From assembly GCA_023662835.1 (NCBI GenBank), contig JAMPII010000008.1, positions 1 to 52,806 of the forward strand: a DNA stretch of 52,806 bases, in the 5' to 3' direction. Shown here one piece after another: positions 1 through 8,539 of this stretch. The notes under the pieces are model-generated. The model worked only from the letters and a program-made list of their open reading frames with translations. It made no database searches and was not told the DNA's origin. Position numbers and translations under genes: made by a program. Position 1 is the first letter of the stretch; each line of letters opens with the position of its first letter. Source of the stretch: Muribaculaceae bacterium. GTDB taxonomy: Bacteria > Bacteroidota > Bacteroidia > Bacteroidales > Muribaculaceae.

Positions 1-14
1 CTCCAAGCCAGCGA

Positions 15-51
15 CCCCAGCGGCCCTGAAATTTTATGATATGGGCCCTAA
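15..51 (-). repeat. 3'-UTR repeat, copy A (left end of window)
   Basis: Read on the minus strand, this 37-nt stretch starts 15 nt past the era stop codon and matches the plus strand at 52745-52781 with one mismatch (position 45). Its leading 18 nt, TTAGGGCCCATATCATAA, also match 11813-11830. The flanking arms GGCCC (22-26) and GGGCC (43-47) can pair around a 16-nt AT-rich loop, so the RNA could fold into a short hairpin. Its function is unknown. Confidence 0.75.
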
Positions 52-66
52 GGTGTTGCCTACGCA

Positions 67-957
67 CTATTCCATATAGCCGAATGCCTTCAATTTGTTC
101 TCGCGGTTACGCCAGTCCTTTTCTACCTTAACAAACAGCTCCAGATATACGCGCTTGCCGAAAAATGTTTCGATATCCTTGCGGGCTTCCGTGCCGATAC
201 GCTTCAACATCGTGCCGCCCTTTCCTATGATAATACCTTTCTGAGAATCGCGCTCAACATAAATCACACCCATAATGTGGATCGATTCCTCTTTTTCGTC
301 GAACTTCTCAACAACAACCTCAACCGAGTAAGGCACCTCCTTGTCGAGGTTCATAAGCATCTTCTCGCGTATGATTTCTGTAACGAAGAATCGCGCAGGT
401 TTGTCGGTCAATGCGTCTTTGCCATAATAAGGAGGCGAAACGGGTAGCAGCTCAACTATCCGCTCCATAAGCGCATTTATGTTGAAATGCAGCTTAGCCG
501 ATGTTGGGAACACTTCAGCGTTCGGCAACAATTCTTTCCAGCGGTCAACTATTTTTTCCAACTCGTCGTTACCCTTCAGAAGATCAATCTTGTTAATCAC
601 CAGCAATACAGGTACTTTTTCCTTGGCTACTTTTGCCAGGAAGTCGGCATTCTTAGTCGGATCCTCAACAACATCGGTCACATATAGCAGCACATCGGCG
701 TCGGTCAGCGCTCCTTCCGAGAATTCGCGCATCGCCTCCTGCATTTTATAGTTAGGTTTAAGCACGCCGGGAGTGTCAGAAAATACAATCTGATAATCGT
801 CGGTATTTACAATGCCTATAATACGATGGCGTGTTGTTTGCGCCTTCGATGTTATAATGCTCAGACGTTCGCCTACAAGGTCGTTCATCAGGGTCGATTT
901 GCCAACATTCGGGTTACCCACAATGTTGACAAAACCCGATCTATGGTTTTCTGTCAT
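67..957 (-). CDS. era: GTPase Era
   Basis: Era is an essential GTPase that binds 16S rRNA and assists 30S subunit assembly. The 296-residue protein has the full family layout. The G domain shows GNPNVGKS (14-21), DTPG (61-64), NKID (122-125) and SAK (153-155). A C-terminal KH RNA-binding domain follows, with its GKGG loop at 245-248. Length is normal for the family. It is the last minus-strand gene before the window edge and starts 74 nt beyond the manC stop. Its own stop is followed within 15 nt by the 3'-UTR repeat. Identification is firm from the motifs. Confidence 0.97.
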   Translation of the reverse strand: MTENHRSGFVNIVGNPNVGKSTLMNDLVGERLSIITSKAQTTRHRIIGIVNTDDYQIVFSDTPGVLKPNYKMQEAMREFSEGALTDADVLLYVTDVVEDPTKNADFLAKVAKEKVPVLLVINKIDLLKGNDELEKIVDRWKELLPNAEVFPTSAKLHFNINALMERIVELLPVSPPYYGKDALTDKPARFFVTEIIREKMLMNLDKEVPYSVEVVVEKFDEKEESIHIMGVIYVERDSQKGIIIGKGGTMLKRIGTEARKDIETFFGKRVYLELFVKVEKDWRNRENKLKAFGYME

Positions 958-1031
958 TTTCTAAAGTGTTTAATTACTAGTTTAGTACTGCAATTACAAC
1001 GTCGCGAAACGGCTTACGGTTTAACCAACCG

Positions 1032-2126
1032 CTAGATATACTTCTCGCCGAAGCCCATTTTCACATCATTTACATAATGACGTATCTGCTGTTCCTCCGA
1101 CCGGGGGCACACCAGCAGAACATCGTCCGAATCCGCTACTACATAATCCGTTAGGCCGGTGACAACCACAAGCTTCTCGGGGTTCACGGCGAAGATATTG
1201 CCCGTCGAGTTATAGGCCAGTACACGGCTATTCTGAGTAACATTTTTGTCCTCATTCTTTGGCGAATTCTCATAAAGCGAAGTCCATGTTCCCAAATCCG
1301 ACCAGCCGAAGTTGACACATTCAACATAAACGTTGTCGGCCAGCTCCATCACGGCATTGTCGATCGATATGCTCGAGCATGCCGCGAAGTTCTCGGCTAT
1401 AAACGCATTTTCCTTTTCCGGACAGGTAAAATCTGCAGTCGGCAGCTTATCGAACAGCATTGCCATATCGGGCGTATAACTATGAAGGGCTTTCAGTATC
1501 GACTCGGCTGTCCACAGGAAAATACCTGAGTTCCAGAAGAATTCACCACTTTCAATAAATACTTTCGCTAGCTTGATGTCAGGTTTTTCCGTGAACGTTT
1601 TCACTTTCAAAATCCCCGATGCCTCATCAGCCAATTTTCCAATCTGGATATATCCATAGCCGGTTTCCGGTCGGGTAGGCTTTATACCGAGTGTCAGCAA
1701 AGCGTCGTTATGTTCAATGAAGTCGAATCCCTTCTTTATCGACTCAACGAATACGTTATTGCAGGTAATAAGATGGTCGCTCGCTGTCACAATTATCGAT
1801 GCTTTGGGATCGCGCGCATATATATGGTACGACGCCCAAGCTATACACGGAGCGGTATTGCGACGCGCCGGTTCAAGAAGAATCTGCGAATCGTCAAGTT
1901 CGGGCAGTTGTTCTTTAACCAATGCGGCATATTTCTCACTAGTGACTACCACGATATTTTCCTTTGGCACAACCGGAAGAATCCTGTCGTAGCTCATTTG
2001 TAGTAACGAGACGCCGGTACCAAAAAAATCGATAAATTGTTTTGGGCGGCATTCTCGGCTGTAGGGCCAGAAACGGCTTCCTACGCCACCACACATAATA
2101 ACACAATAGCGATGTTGATTTAACAT
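1032..2126 (-). CDS. manC: Mannose-1-phosphate guanylyltransferase
   Basis: This enzyme makes GDP-mannose from mannose-1-phosphate and GTP in the cytoplasm, supplying mannose, fucose and related sugars for surface glycans. The nucleotidyltransferase signature GGVGSRFWPYSR plus the downstream RPKQ lie at residues 13-30, and FTEKP marks the sugar-phosphate region. At 364 residues it has the transferase domain and only a short C-terminal part, without the isomerase domain of bifunctional forms. An in-frame ATG at 2156 would overlap the upstream phosphatase. The ATG at 2126 gives the usual family N-terminus just ahead of the signature and leaves a 10-nt gap. It probably shares a transcript with the two phosphatase genes. 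Confidence 0.9.
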   Translation of the reverse strand: MLNQHRYCVIMCGGVGSRFWPYSRECRPKQFIDFFGTGVSLLQMSYDRILPVVPKENIVVVTSEKYAALVKEQLPELDDSQILLEPARRNTAPCIAWASYHIYARDPKASIIVTASDHLITCNNVFVESIKKGFDFIEHNDALLTLGIKPTRPETGYGYIQIGKLADEASGILKVKTFTEKPDIKLAKVFIESGEFFWNSGIFLWTAESILKALHSYTPDMAMLFDKLPTADFTCPEKENAFIAENFAACSSISIDNAVMELADNVYVECVNFGWSDLGTWTSLYENSPKNEDKNVTQNSRVLAYNSTGNIFAVNPEKLVVVTGLTDYVVADSDDVLLVCPRSEEQQIRHYVNDVKMGFGEKYI

Positions 2127-2136
2127 GATGGATTGA

Positions 2137-3432
2137 TTATTGTTTAAATGAATCAAGTTTATTCAGATAGTAACGCCGCAAGTCGGTCCAGCGATAATAG
2201 GGATGTCCATTCTCAGCAGCAGCTACGGGTAGCTTGACCTCCTTTTCGTTTAGCATCACTTTTACGAGAACATTGTCGGCCGATGGCTCACCCTCAGGGC
2301 GGTAAAACACCATTTGGATGTTGCATGCCGTTGGTATCAGTTTATAATCGTGCCAGCGACCCTCGAGCTGCTCCAGCGAGTCGATCGGTTCCCAAAGGTT
2401 GTCAAACTCCATCAATGTAGCCAACGCGATTACAATACCGTCGTGACCGAAACGAAGGTTGGCGCTGCTGCGCGGCGACACAACCGCCGTGTCGGCACTG
2501 GCAATGATATTGCGCAACGTTGCCGCTTTCTGAAAAGGCACAAGTCCTTTGGTCATCGGGGTGTTGCCCGCCTCAAAAAACCATATAGCGTTGTTTTTAA
2601 GCCAGGCATGATGTATCTCTTCGGGGCTGAAAACCTTCTCTGTCAACCACGGAGCGTTGGGATGGCTCTGCATGGCACCAAGCATCACTATCAGTCGGTC
2701 GGCCAGCAATTGCAACGGAACAGTCTTAGCATACTCCTGGTCGTTGAACAGTTTTTTTAAAAACTTGCCATCCGACATATGTTTGGCTTGGAAGGGGAAC
2801 AAATATTTTTCGTAAGCCTGTTGCTTTACGCGGGTCACAGTGTCGCTCCATTCCGGCACCATATAGGCCATATCAGCTTCACTGGCATCGAAATTCACGT
2901 CCAAGCCCGGGACAGCACCCTTTAGCTCGGTCAGTTCATTAAGCATCGAAATAATGCATCGGAGTTTCACCGACGAACGTGCCTCAACGCGATTGCCATC
3001 GGCAAATATCTCTGGATAGTTCGCGGCCATTCGCTTAGCTATTGCACGATGTTCCTCGGCTCCTATTTCCGTAAGGTCGCCTCGCCGGCTGGCTCCTCGC
3101 GTATTCTGGTCAGCCACAAGGCGGTAAACCTCCTCGCCCAGCGTCGTCAGTTTACCCTTGTCGTGAGCCTCCTGCATTATCTGTGCAGGCTGTGTGTACT
3201 CAAAATCGAGAACAATCCAACGGGCACCATGACGTCCGTAATGTTCCATATGGAACGGGGTATAGCCCTCGGGGGCAGGCGTTTGCGCTGGCGGATTGAC
3301 TGTGCGCCACGGGTATTGCAAGTACTGGTCGGCAGCCTCATAAGCATTTGGCGCAGGCAGAGGCGCAGTGCCCCACATATTCCCGGCCACAACGCAGCCT
3401 AGCAAAAGTAAATTCATCTTATTTGCCTTCAT
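2137..3432 (-). CDS. Secreted histidine-type acid phosphatase, second of a tandem pair
   Basis: This is a clade-2 histidine acid phosphatase, the fold of phytases and glucose-1-phosphatases, and should hydrolyse phosphomonoesters outside the cytoplasm. The phosphohistidine motif RHGARW begins at residue 67 and the proton-donor HD dipeptide is at 330-331 (GHDG). The N-terminus has lysines at 2 and 5, then a hydrophobic run. LLGC at 10-13 could be a lipobox, but cleavage as an ordinary signal peptide is also possible. The chosen ATG overlaps the upstream paralogue by 14 nt, which suggests translational coupling. An ATG at 3417 also exists but would lose the positive n-region. The substrate cannot be read from sequence; inositol phosphates are an inference. 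Confidence 0.85.
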   Translation of the reverse strand: MKANKMNLLLLGCVVAGNMWGTAPLPAPNAYEAADQYLQYPWRTVNPPAQTPAPEGYTPFHMEHYGRHGARWIVLDFEYTQPAQIMQEAHDKGKLTTLGEEVYRLVADQNTRGASRRGDLTEIGAEEHRAIAKRMAANYPEIFADGNRVEARSSVKLRCIISMLNELTELKGAVPGLDVNFDASEADMAYMVPEWSDTVTRVKQQAYEKYLFPFQAKHMSDGKFLKKLFNDQEYAKTVPLQLLADRLIVMLGAMQSHPNAPWLTEKVFSPEEIHHAWLKNNAIWFFEAGNTPMTKGLVPFQKAATLRNIIASADTAVVSPRSSANLRFGHDGIVIALATLMEFDNLWEPIDSLEQLEGRWHDYKLIPTACNIQMVFYRPEGEPSADNVLVKVMLNEKEVKLPVAAAENGHPYYRWTDLRRYYLNKLDSFKQ

Positions 3433-4744
3433 TGTCGGGAGTTTTTGTCAGTGATGCCTCGTATTTGGCGATTTTTTCAGTGTAGAATTTGCGAAGATCG
3501 CTCCAGCGGTAATAGGGATGACCTGCCGACGATGGCTTAACAGGCAAACGGGTCTCATTCTCGTTGAGCATCACCTTCACCAGCACATCGTCGGGCGACA
3601 CGCTTCCGTCGGGACGATAGAAAACCATCTGAATGTTGCTACCTTTTGGAATCACCTTATAGTCGTGGAACCGACCGGGGAGTTGCGTCAGCGAATCGAA
3701 CGGTTGTCCAAGATCGTCAAGTTCCATAAGCACCGCCAGTGGCAGCACGATTCCGTCATGCCCGAACCGCATATTTGCGCTGATGCGAGGCGACACAATT
3801 GCCGTATCTGCGCTCTCTATCATATTACGCAATGTTGCGCGACGCTGATAAGGTCCGTGGCCTCCGTTAGTCTTGATATTTAGCGCTTCAACAGCCCAGA
3901 ATGCATTTCCTCTGACCCATTCGGCATATGTTTCTTCCGGAGTGAAAACCGTTTCGAGAAGCCAAGGCCAACCCAGATGGTTCTGAGCCCCGCCAAGCAG
4001 GGCTATCAGCGCTTCGGCCAGTTTCTGAGTATTGAGCGAATCGGTTGCATAAACAACATCGTTGAACAACTTTGGAACATACGCTCCGTTATTCATTGTT
4101 CTTTTGCGCAATTCGGCCAATTCGGTTTTCTTGCCATGCTCGATGACCTTTGCAGCTTCAGGATCGTTGCCAGGCACTATGTAGTACATGTCGGCCCACG
4201 ACGCATCCGACTTGATATTCAATTCCGGGCACGCCGCTTTCAGCTCGTTAAGTTCGTTTATCATCGATATGATGCAGCGTACAACCACCGACGAACGAGC
4301 ATCAACATTTGTTCCTTCGGCAAAAATTTCAGGGAAGTTCTTAATCATACGCTGAGCTATACCGCGGTGCTCCAGTGCTCCTACGTCGGTCAGCTCGCCG
4401 TCGCGCCGGGTACTGAGCCTGTTAACCGAATCAACAAACTCGTAGATGCTCTCGCCCAGAGGCGTAAGTTTTCCGGCCTCATGAGCTTTTTTCAATTCAG
4501 CTGCCGGATATGTATAATTGCTGGCGCCGATTTGCCAGCGGGAGCCATGGCGCCCGTAATGTTCCATATGGAATGGCTTGTAGCCCACCGGTGCCGGCGT
4601 CAGTTGCGGTGCCGGCTCATATAGATATGGATAAACCAGATACTGATTCACCGACTCGTGTCCGTTAGGTGGAGGCAACAGCGCCGAGGCAACAGCTGCC
4701 GGCGCTAGGCATGCGACTAAGATTGTCGTTTTTAATAAATTCAT
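3419..4744 (-). CDS. Secreted histidine-type acid phosphatase, first of a tandem pair
   Basis: This protein of 441 residues has a clear signal peptide (hydrophobic 6-20, cleavage near VASA). The catalytic RHGSRW begins at residue 65 and HD is at 329-330 (GHDG). It aligns along its whole length with the next gene: shared stretches include the PFHMEHYGRHG segment, the SADTA(I/V)VSPR region and a common C-terminal PYYRW motif. The pair is therefore a local duplication that has since diverged. It leads a likely operon with the second phosphatase and manC. A promoter with TTG, 20 nt and TATATTTG lies about 55 nt upstream on the minus strand. It acts in the periplasm or outside the cell; substrate unknown. 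Confidence 0.87.
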   Translation of the reverse strand: MNLLKTTILVACLAPAAVASALLPPPNGHESVNQYLVYPYLYEPAPQLTPAPVGYKPFHMEHYGRHGSRWQIGASNYTYPAAELKKAHEAGKLTPLGESIYEFVDSVNRLSTRRDGELTDVGALEHRGIAQRMIKNFPEIFAEGTNVDARSSVVVRCIISMINELNELKAACPELNIKSDASWADMYYIVPGNDPEAAKVIEHGKKTELAELRKRTMNNGAYVPKLFNDVVYATDSLNTQKLAEALIALLGGAQNHLGWPWLLETVFTPEETYAEWVRGNAFWAVEALNIKTNGGHGPYQRRATLRNMIESADTAIVSPRISANMRFGHDGIVLPLAVLMELDDLGQPFDSLTQLPGRFHDYKVIPKGSNIQMVFYRPDGSVSPDDVLVKVMLNENETRLPVKPSSAGHPYYRWSDLRKFYTEKIAKYEASLTKTPDNEGK

Positions 4745-4797
4745 TTTTGTTTGTTAATTTAATTTCCTGCATTTGTTCTGCAACGACCTATATTACG

Positions 4798-4828
4798 CAA
4801 ATATAGTAATATATGTTAATAAAAACAA
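4798..4828 (-). promoter_or_regulatory. Promoter of the acid phosphatase operon
   Basis: On the minus strand, TTG (4828-4826) is followed after 20 nt by TATATTTG (4805-4798). This fits the Bacteroidetes primary sigma consensus TTTG / TAnnTTTG. It leaves a leader of roughly 45-50 nt before the ATG at 4744. Confidence 0.6.
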
Positions 4829-4854
4829 CTTTATTCTTTCTTACCGGAATTGAC

Positions 4855-4886
4855 TTTGCTATTTTATTAATTTATGCATAACTTTG
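4855..4886 (+). promoter_or_regulatory. Promoter of the TPR protein gene
   Basis: TTTG (4855-4858), a 20-nt spacer and TAACTTTG (4879-4886) match the Bacteroidetes promoter consensus exactly. The upstream in-frame ATG at 4874 falls inside this element and so cannot be the translation start, which supports the ATG at 4910. Confidence 0.75.
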
Positions 4887-4909
4887 AGCTAATCAAGTTG
4901 TACAACATT

Positions 4910-6901
4910 ATGCGATATATAATCTGCCTGCTGGCTTCGTTTTATTTTTGTTTTTCGGCATCGGCGCAAATCAACACCGATCAGGTGATGCGCATAGGCC
5001 AGAACTCATTGTATCTCGAAGATTATGTGCTGGCTATTCAATATTTCAACCAGGTAATTTCTGTAAAACCGAGGCTGGCCCAGCCCTATTTCTACCGTTC
5101 AATCGCCAAAATATCGCTCGAGGACTATCTCGGCGCGGAAGCCGATGCCTCGAAAGCTATCGAGCTTAACCCATTCATATCAGGTGCCTACGAAGTGCGC
5201 GGCGTCGCACGCCACAACATGGGCCGTGCCGGCGAGGCCGTGGCCGACTACGACAAAGCCCTTGAGCAGCTGCCCGAGAGTAAAGGCCTGCTGCTCAACA
5301 AAGCATTAGCACTAGAGGATATCGACAGCCTCGATCAGGCCGAAGTTGTTTACACAACATTGCTGCGCATTCATCCACGCTACGACAACGGCTACGTAGC
5401 TCGCGCGCGGCTCTACCTTCAGAAAGGCGACACAACCGCAGCTCTCGCCGACGTTGAAAAAACCATTCAACTCAACAAAAACAACGTAAACGCCTACGTG
5501 ATTCGCGCCGACATCTCAATCAGCCGCGGCAACCAATACAAGGAAGCTTTGGCCGATATGGACGAGGCAATTAAGCTACAACCTCAATTTGCCGGATTCT
5601 TCGTAAACCGAGCCTTCCTGCGCTATAAACTCGACGACTACTTCGGCGCAATGGCCGATTTCGATTATGCCATTCAGCTCGATCCGCTATCGGTTCCGGC
5701 ACTATTCAACCGCGGTATGCTCCGAGCCGAAGTGCACGACAACAACAAAGCTATCTCCGACTTTTCAGAAGTACTCAAACTCGAACCCGACAACTACAAG
5801 GCAATGTTCAACCGCGCTTTGCTATTCAGCGAAATCGGTGAATACCAGAGCGCTGTCAACGATCTCGACCGTGTCGTTGAACGCTTTCCCGAATTTGCCG
5901 GAGCTTATTTCGCCCGATGCGAAGCATATCGAATGATGGGACAAACAAAAAAAGCCGAGCGCGACTACAATCGTTCGATGGCGCTGTCGAAAAGTCCCGT
6001 ACAATACTCCGACGACGAACAATCAACCGCCCACGAGGAAACACAACAACAAGTCAGCAATCGATTCTCTTCGTTGCTGACCGTAGCCGACAACGCTTCG
6101 GTGAAGGAAGAGTATCAAACACAGGGCATAAAAGGAAAGGTACAAAACCGGAATATGCAAATCGAGATAGAGCCGATGTTCACCTTGAGCTATTACGTGA
6201 TTACCAACGAGCTACAGGAATCGCCATACTATATCAAAGAAGTTGACGATATAAATTCCACCCGTATCCTGCGATTCGGATTGATGGTGACAAACCACCC
6301 GCCGCAACTAACCGACGAAGAAACAATCGACAAGCACTTTGCTTCGATTCGCTACTACGACTCCTACATGAACACCCACCAACCCAGGGCCCTCGATTAT
6401 TTCGGCCGCGCTATGGACCAATACACGCTCCACAACTACACAGCAGCTATAGCCGATCTCGACAAAGCAATCGAGCTGACACCCGACTTCACCATGGCCT
6501 ACTTCGTGAGAGCCCTTGCCCGCCACGAACAGGCAACAACAGCCCAGGCATTGGCCGACGACGAAAACAAGCCGTCGACCCTCCCCGCGCCAGACGCATC
6601 ACGCCTTGTCCGGGCCGAAATCGTTGCCGACCTCGACCGCGTTGCCGAGCTTTCGCCCCGAACCGCTTTCCCCTACTTCAATCTGGGCAATATTGCAGTC
6701 GAAGCAGGCGACCTTACATCGGCTCTGAGCCACTATTCAAAAGCCATAGAAGTGAAACCCGACCTGGGCGAAGCCTACTACAACCGCGGTTATGTATATC
6801 TGAAACTGGGAAACAAAAACGCCGGAATTGCCGATCTCTCAAAAGCCGGCGAACTGGGAATCGTGCCCAGCTATAACCTGCTCAAACGCATGAGCCGTTA
6901 A
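4910..6901 (+). CDS. Secreted tetratricopeptide-repeat protein
   Basis: This is a 663-residue periplasmic protein. A signal peptide (MRYIICLL onward, cleavage after SASA) is followed by about eight consecutive TPR units with typical A-x-x-x-x-x-A-I-x-L-x-P spacing, such as ADASKAIELNP and ADFDYAIQLDP. A linker of about 120 residues follows, rich in Gln, Thr and charged residues and without TPR character. At least two more TPR units close the chain (ADLDKAIELTP and SHYSKAIEVKP). TPR arrays hold protein partners; no enzymatic motif is visible. It is the first plus-strand gene of this block and ends 46 nt before the DUF4301 gene. Its partner and process are unknown. Confidence 0.85.
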   Translation: MRYIICLLASFYFCFSASAQINTDQVMRIGQNSLYLEDYVLAIQYFNQVISVKPRLAQPYFYRSIAKISLEDYLGAEADASKAIELNPFISGAYEVRGVARHNMGRAGEAVADYDKALEQLPESKGLLLNKALALEDIDSLDQAEVVYTTLLRIHPRYDNGYVARARLYLQKGDTTAALADVEKTIQLNKNNVNAYVIRADISISRGNQYKEALADMDEAIKLQPQFAGFFVNRAFLRYKLDDYFGAMADFDYAIQLDPLSVPALFNRGMLRAEVHDNNKAISDFSEVLKLEPDNYKAMFNRALLFSEIGEYQSAVNDLDRVVERFPEFAGAYFARCEAYRMMGQTKKAERDYNRSMALSKSPVQYSDDEQSTAHEETQQQVSNRFSSLLTVADNASVKEEYQTQGIKGKVQNRNMQIEIEPMFTLSYYVITNELQESPYYIKEVDDINSTRILRFGLMVTNHPPQLTDEETIDKHFASIRYYDSYMNTHQPRALDYFGRAMDQYTLHNYTAAIADLDKAIELTPDFTMAYFVRALARHEQATTAQALADDENKPSTLPAPDASRLVRAEIVADLDRVAELSPRTAFPYFNLGNIAVEAGDLTSALSHYSKAIEVKPDLGEAYYNRGYVYLKLGNKNAGIADLSKAGELGIVPSYNLLKRMSR

Positions 6902-6947
6902 CAACAACTCCAACAATCGAACAAATACCAATAAAATAAACACGCAC

Positions 6948-8468
6948 ATGGAAACAACCGACTTAAACCAACTTCAAGCAAAAGGTATAAAACCTGAAGT
7001 TTTTGAGGCTCAATTAAAACGCTTCCAAACAGGATTCCCATTCCTGCGTATCGTTGACTCGGCACGCGTTGGTGAAGGAATCAAAAAACTGACTCCCGAA
7101 GAGGAGCAACAGGCAATCGCCCGCTGGAAAGAATACCGCAACAATGGCGGCGAAACGTTCAAGTTCGTCCCGGCATCAGGCGCTGCATCACGCATGTTCA
7201 AAGCGCTCTTCGCTTTTGTCGACGGCGATGCCGACACCCCCGCCCCCGGTTCCGATGTCGACAAATTCATTGCGGGATTGCCAAAAATGCCCTTCTACAA
7301 CCAGCTCGACGCCACATGTGCCAAACTCTACGGCAAAGGTATAAACGAGTTGATCGCACTATCGCGACAGAAAGACGTTGTTGCAGCCCTGCTGCGCCCC
7401 GAAGGTATGAACTACGGCCAGCTACCCAAAGGGCTACTTCTGTTCCACAGCTACGACGACGGCGCACGTACCCCGCTGGAGGAACATCTCGTTGAAGGAG
7501 CACAAACTGCCGCCGACAACAACGGCACTGTCAACCTCCATTTCACCGTTTCCCCCGAACATCGAGCATTATTCACACAACGCATCGAAAAAGTTGTTCC
7601 CGACCTCGAAAAAAAGCTTGGCGTAAAATACAACATCAGCCTCTCAGAACAAAAATCCTCAACCGACACCGTAGCCGCTAACGCCGACAACACACCCTTC
7701 CGCAACGACGACGGCTCCCTGCTTTTCCGTCCGGGCGGACATGGCGCTCTGATCGAAAATCTTAACGATATAAATTCGGCCGTAGTGTTCATCAAGAACA
7801 TCGACAACGTAGTGCCCGACAACAAACGCGACGACACAATCCGCTTCAAGGAAATCATTGCCGGCTACATGATTGAAGTTCACGACAAAATCGAGGAATA
7901 CATCCGCCTTATCGACTCCGGCAATTACACAATTGAACAGGTGCGCCAGATGATTGCATTCCTCCACAACACACTATGCATACGCGACGCCAAACTAAAA
8001 CAGCTTGAGGATGCCGACCTAGTGCTTTACATCCGCCAGAAACTGAACCGCCCATTGCGCGTTTGCGGCATGGTGCGCAACGAAGGCGAACCCGGCGGCG
8101 GCCCCTACATCGCATACAACCCCGACGGAAGCACATCACCCCAAATTCTTGAAAGCACCCAAATCGACCCGGCAAATGCCGACTACAAAGCTATGGTGGC
8201 AAAAGCTACCCACTTCAATCCGGTCGACCTGGTTTGCTACATCAAGGATATAAACGGCAAAAAATTCAACCTTCCCGACTTCGTCGACCCCGACACCGGT
8301 TTCATCTCCGAAAAATCGAAAAATGGCCGCGAACTCCGTGCGCTAGAGCTTCCGGGCCTGTGGAACGGCGCAATGAGCCAGTGGAACACCGTTTTTGTCG
8401 AAGTTCCAATCGCTACGTTCAACCCCGTTAAAACCGTAAACGACCTTCTTCGCCCGATGCACCAATAA
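6948..8468 (+). CDS. DUF4301 family protein
   Basis: This is a cytoplasmic protein of 506 residues with no signal peptide or membrane segment. It resembles the DUF4301 family found across Bacteroidales, recognised from the N-terminal FKFVPASGAASRMFK segment and overall length. The Gly/Ala-rich ASGAASRMFK loop resembles a phosphate- or nucleotide-binding loop of nucleotidyltransferases, but this is only a resemblance. Another conserved-looking block is FRPGGHGALIENL. The gene is followed by the perfect hairpin at 8500-8538, which may end its transcript. No function is established. Confidence 0.8.
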   Translation: METTDLNQLQAKGIKPEVFEAQLKRFQTGFPFLRIVDSARVGEGIKKLTPEEEQQAIARWKEYRNNGGETFKFVPASGAASRMFKALFAFVDGDADTPAPGSDVDKFIAGLPKMPFYNQLDATCAKLYGKGINELIALSRQKDVVAALLRPEGMNYGQLPKGLLLFHSYDDGARTPLEEHLVEGAQTAADNNGTVNLHFTVSPEHRALFTQRIEKVVPDLEKKLGVKYNISLSEQKSSTDTVAANADNTPFRNDDGSLLFRPGGHGALIENLNDINSAVVFIKNIDNVVPDNKRDDTIRFKEIIAGYMIEVHDKIEEYIRLIDSGNYTIEQVRQMIAFLHNTLCIRDAKLKQLEDADLVLYIRQKLNRPLRVCGMVRNEGEPGGGPYIAYNPDGSTSPQILESTQIDPANADYKAMVAKATHFNPVDLVCYIKDINGKKFNLPDFVDPDTGFISEKSKNGRELRALELPGLWNGAMSQWNTVFVEVPIATFNPVKTVNDLLRPMHQ

Positions 8469-8499
8469 CCGCGGAACAATAAATCGGGCTGCAACGTTA

Positions 8500-8538
8500 T
8501 TACAGATGACAACACCCTTTACGTGTTGTCATCTGTAA
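8500..8538 (+). promoter_or_regulatory. Perfect 16-bp inverted repeat abutting a start codon
   Basis: Positions 8500-8515 and 8523-8538 are exact reverse complements (left arm TTACAGATGACAACAC) separated by a 7-nt loop. The right arm ends one base before the ATG at 8540. There is no following T-tract, so it is not a standard intrinsic terminator. It occupies the place where a ribosome-binding site should be. It could end the upstream transcript, gate translation of the GNAT gene, or act as a protein operator. Confidence 0.8.
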
Positions 8539-8539
8539 A

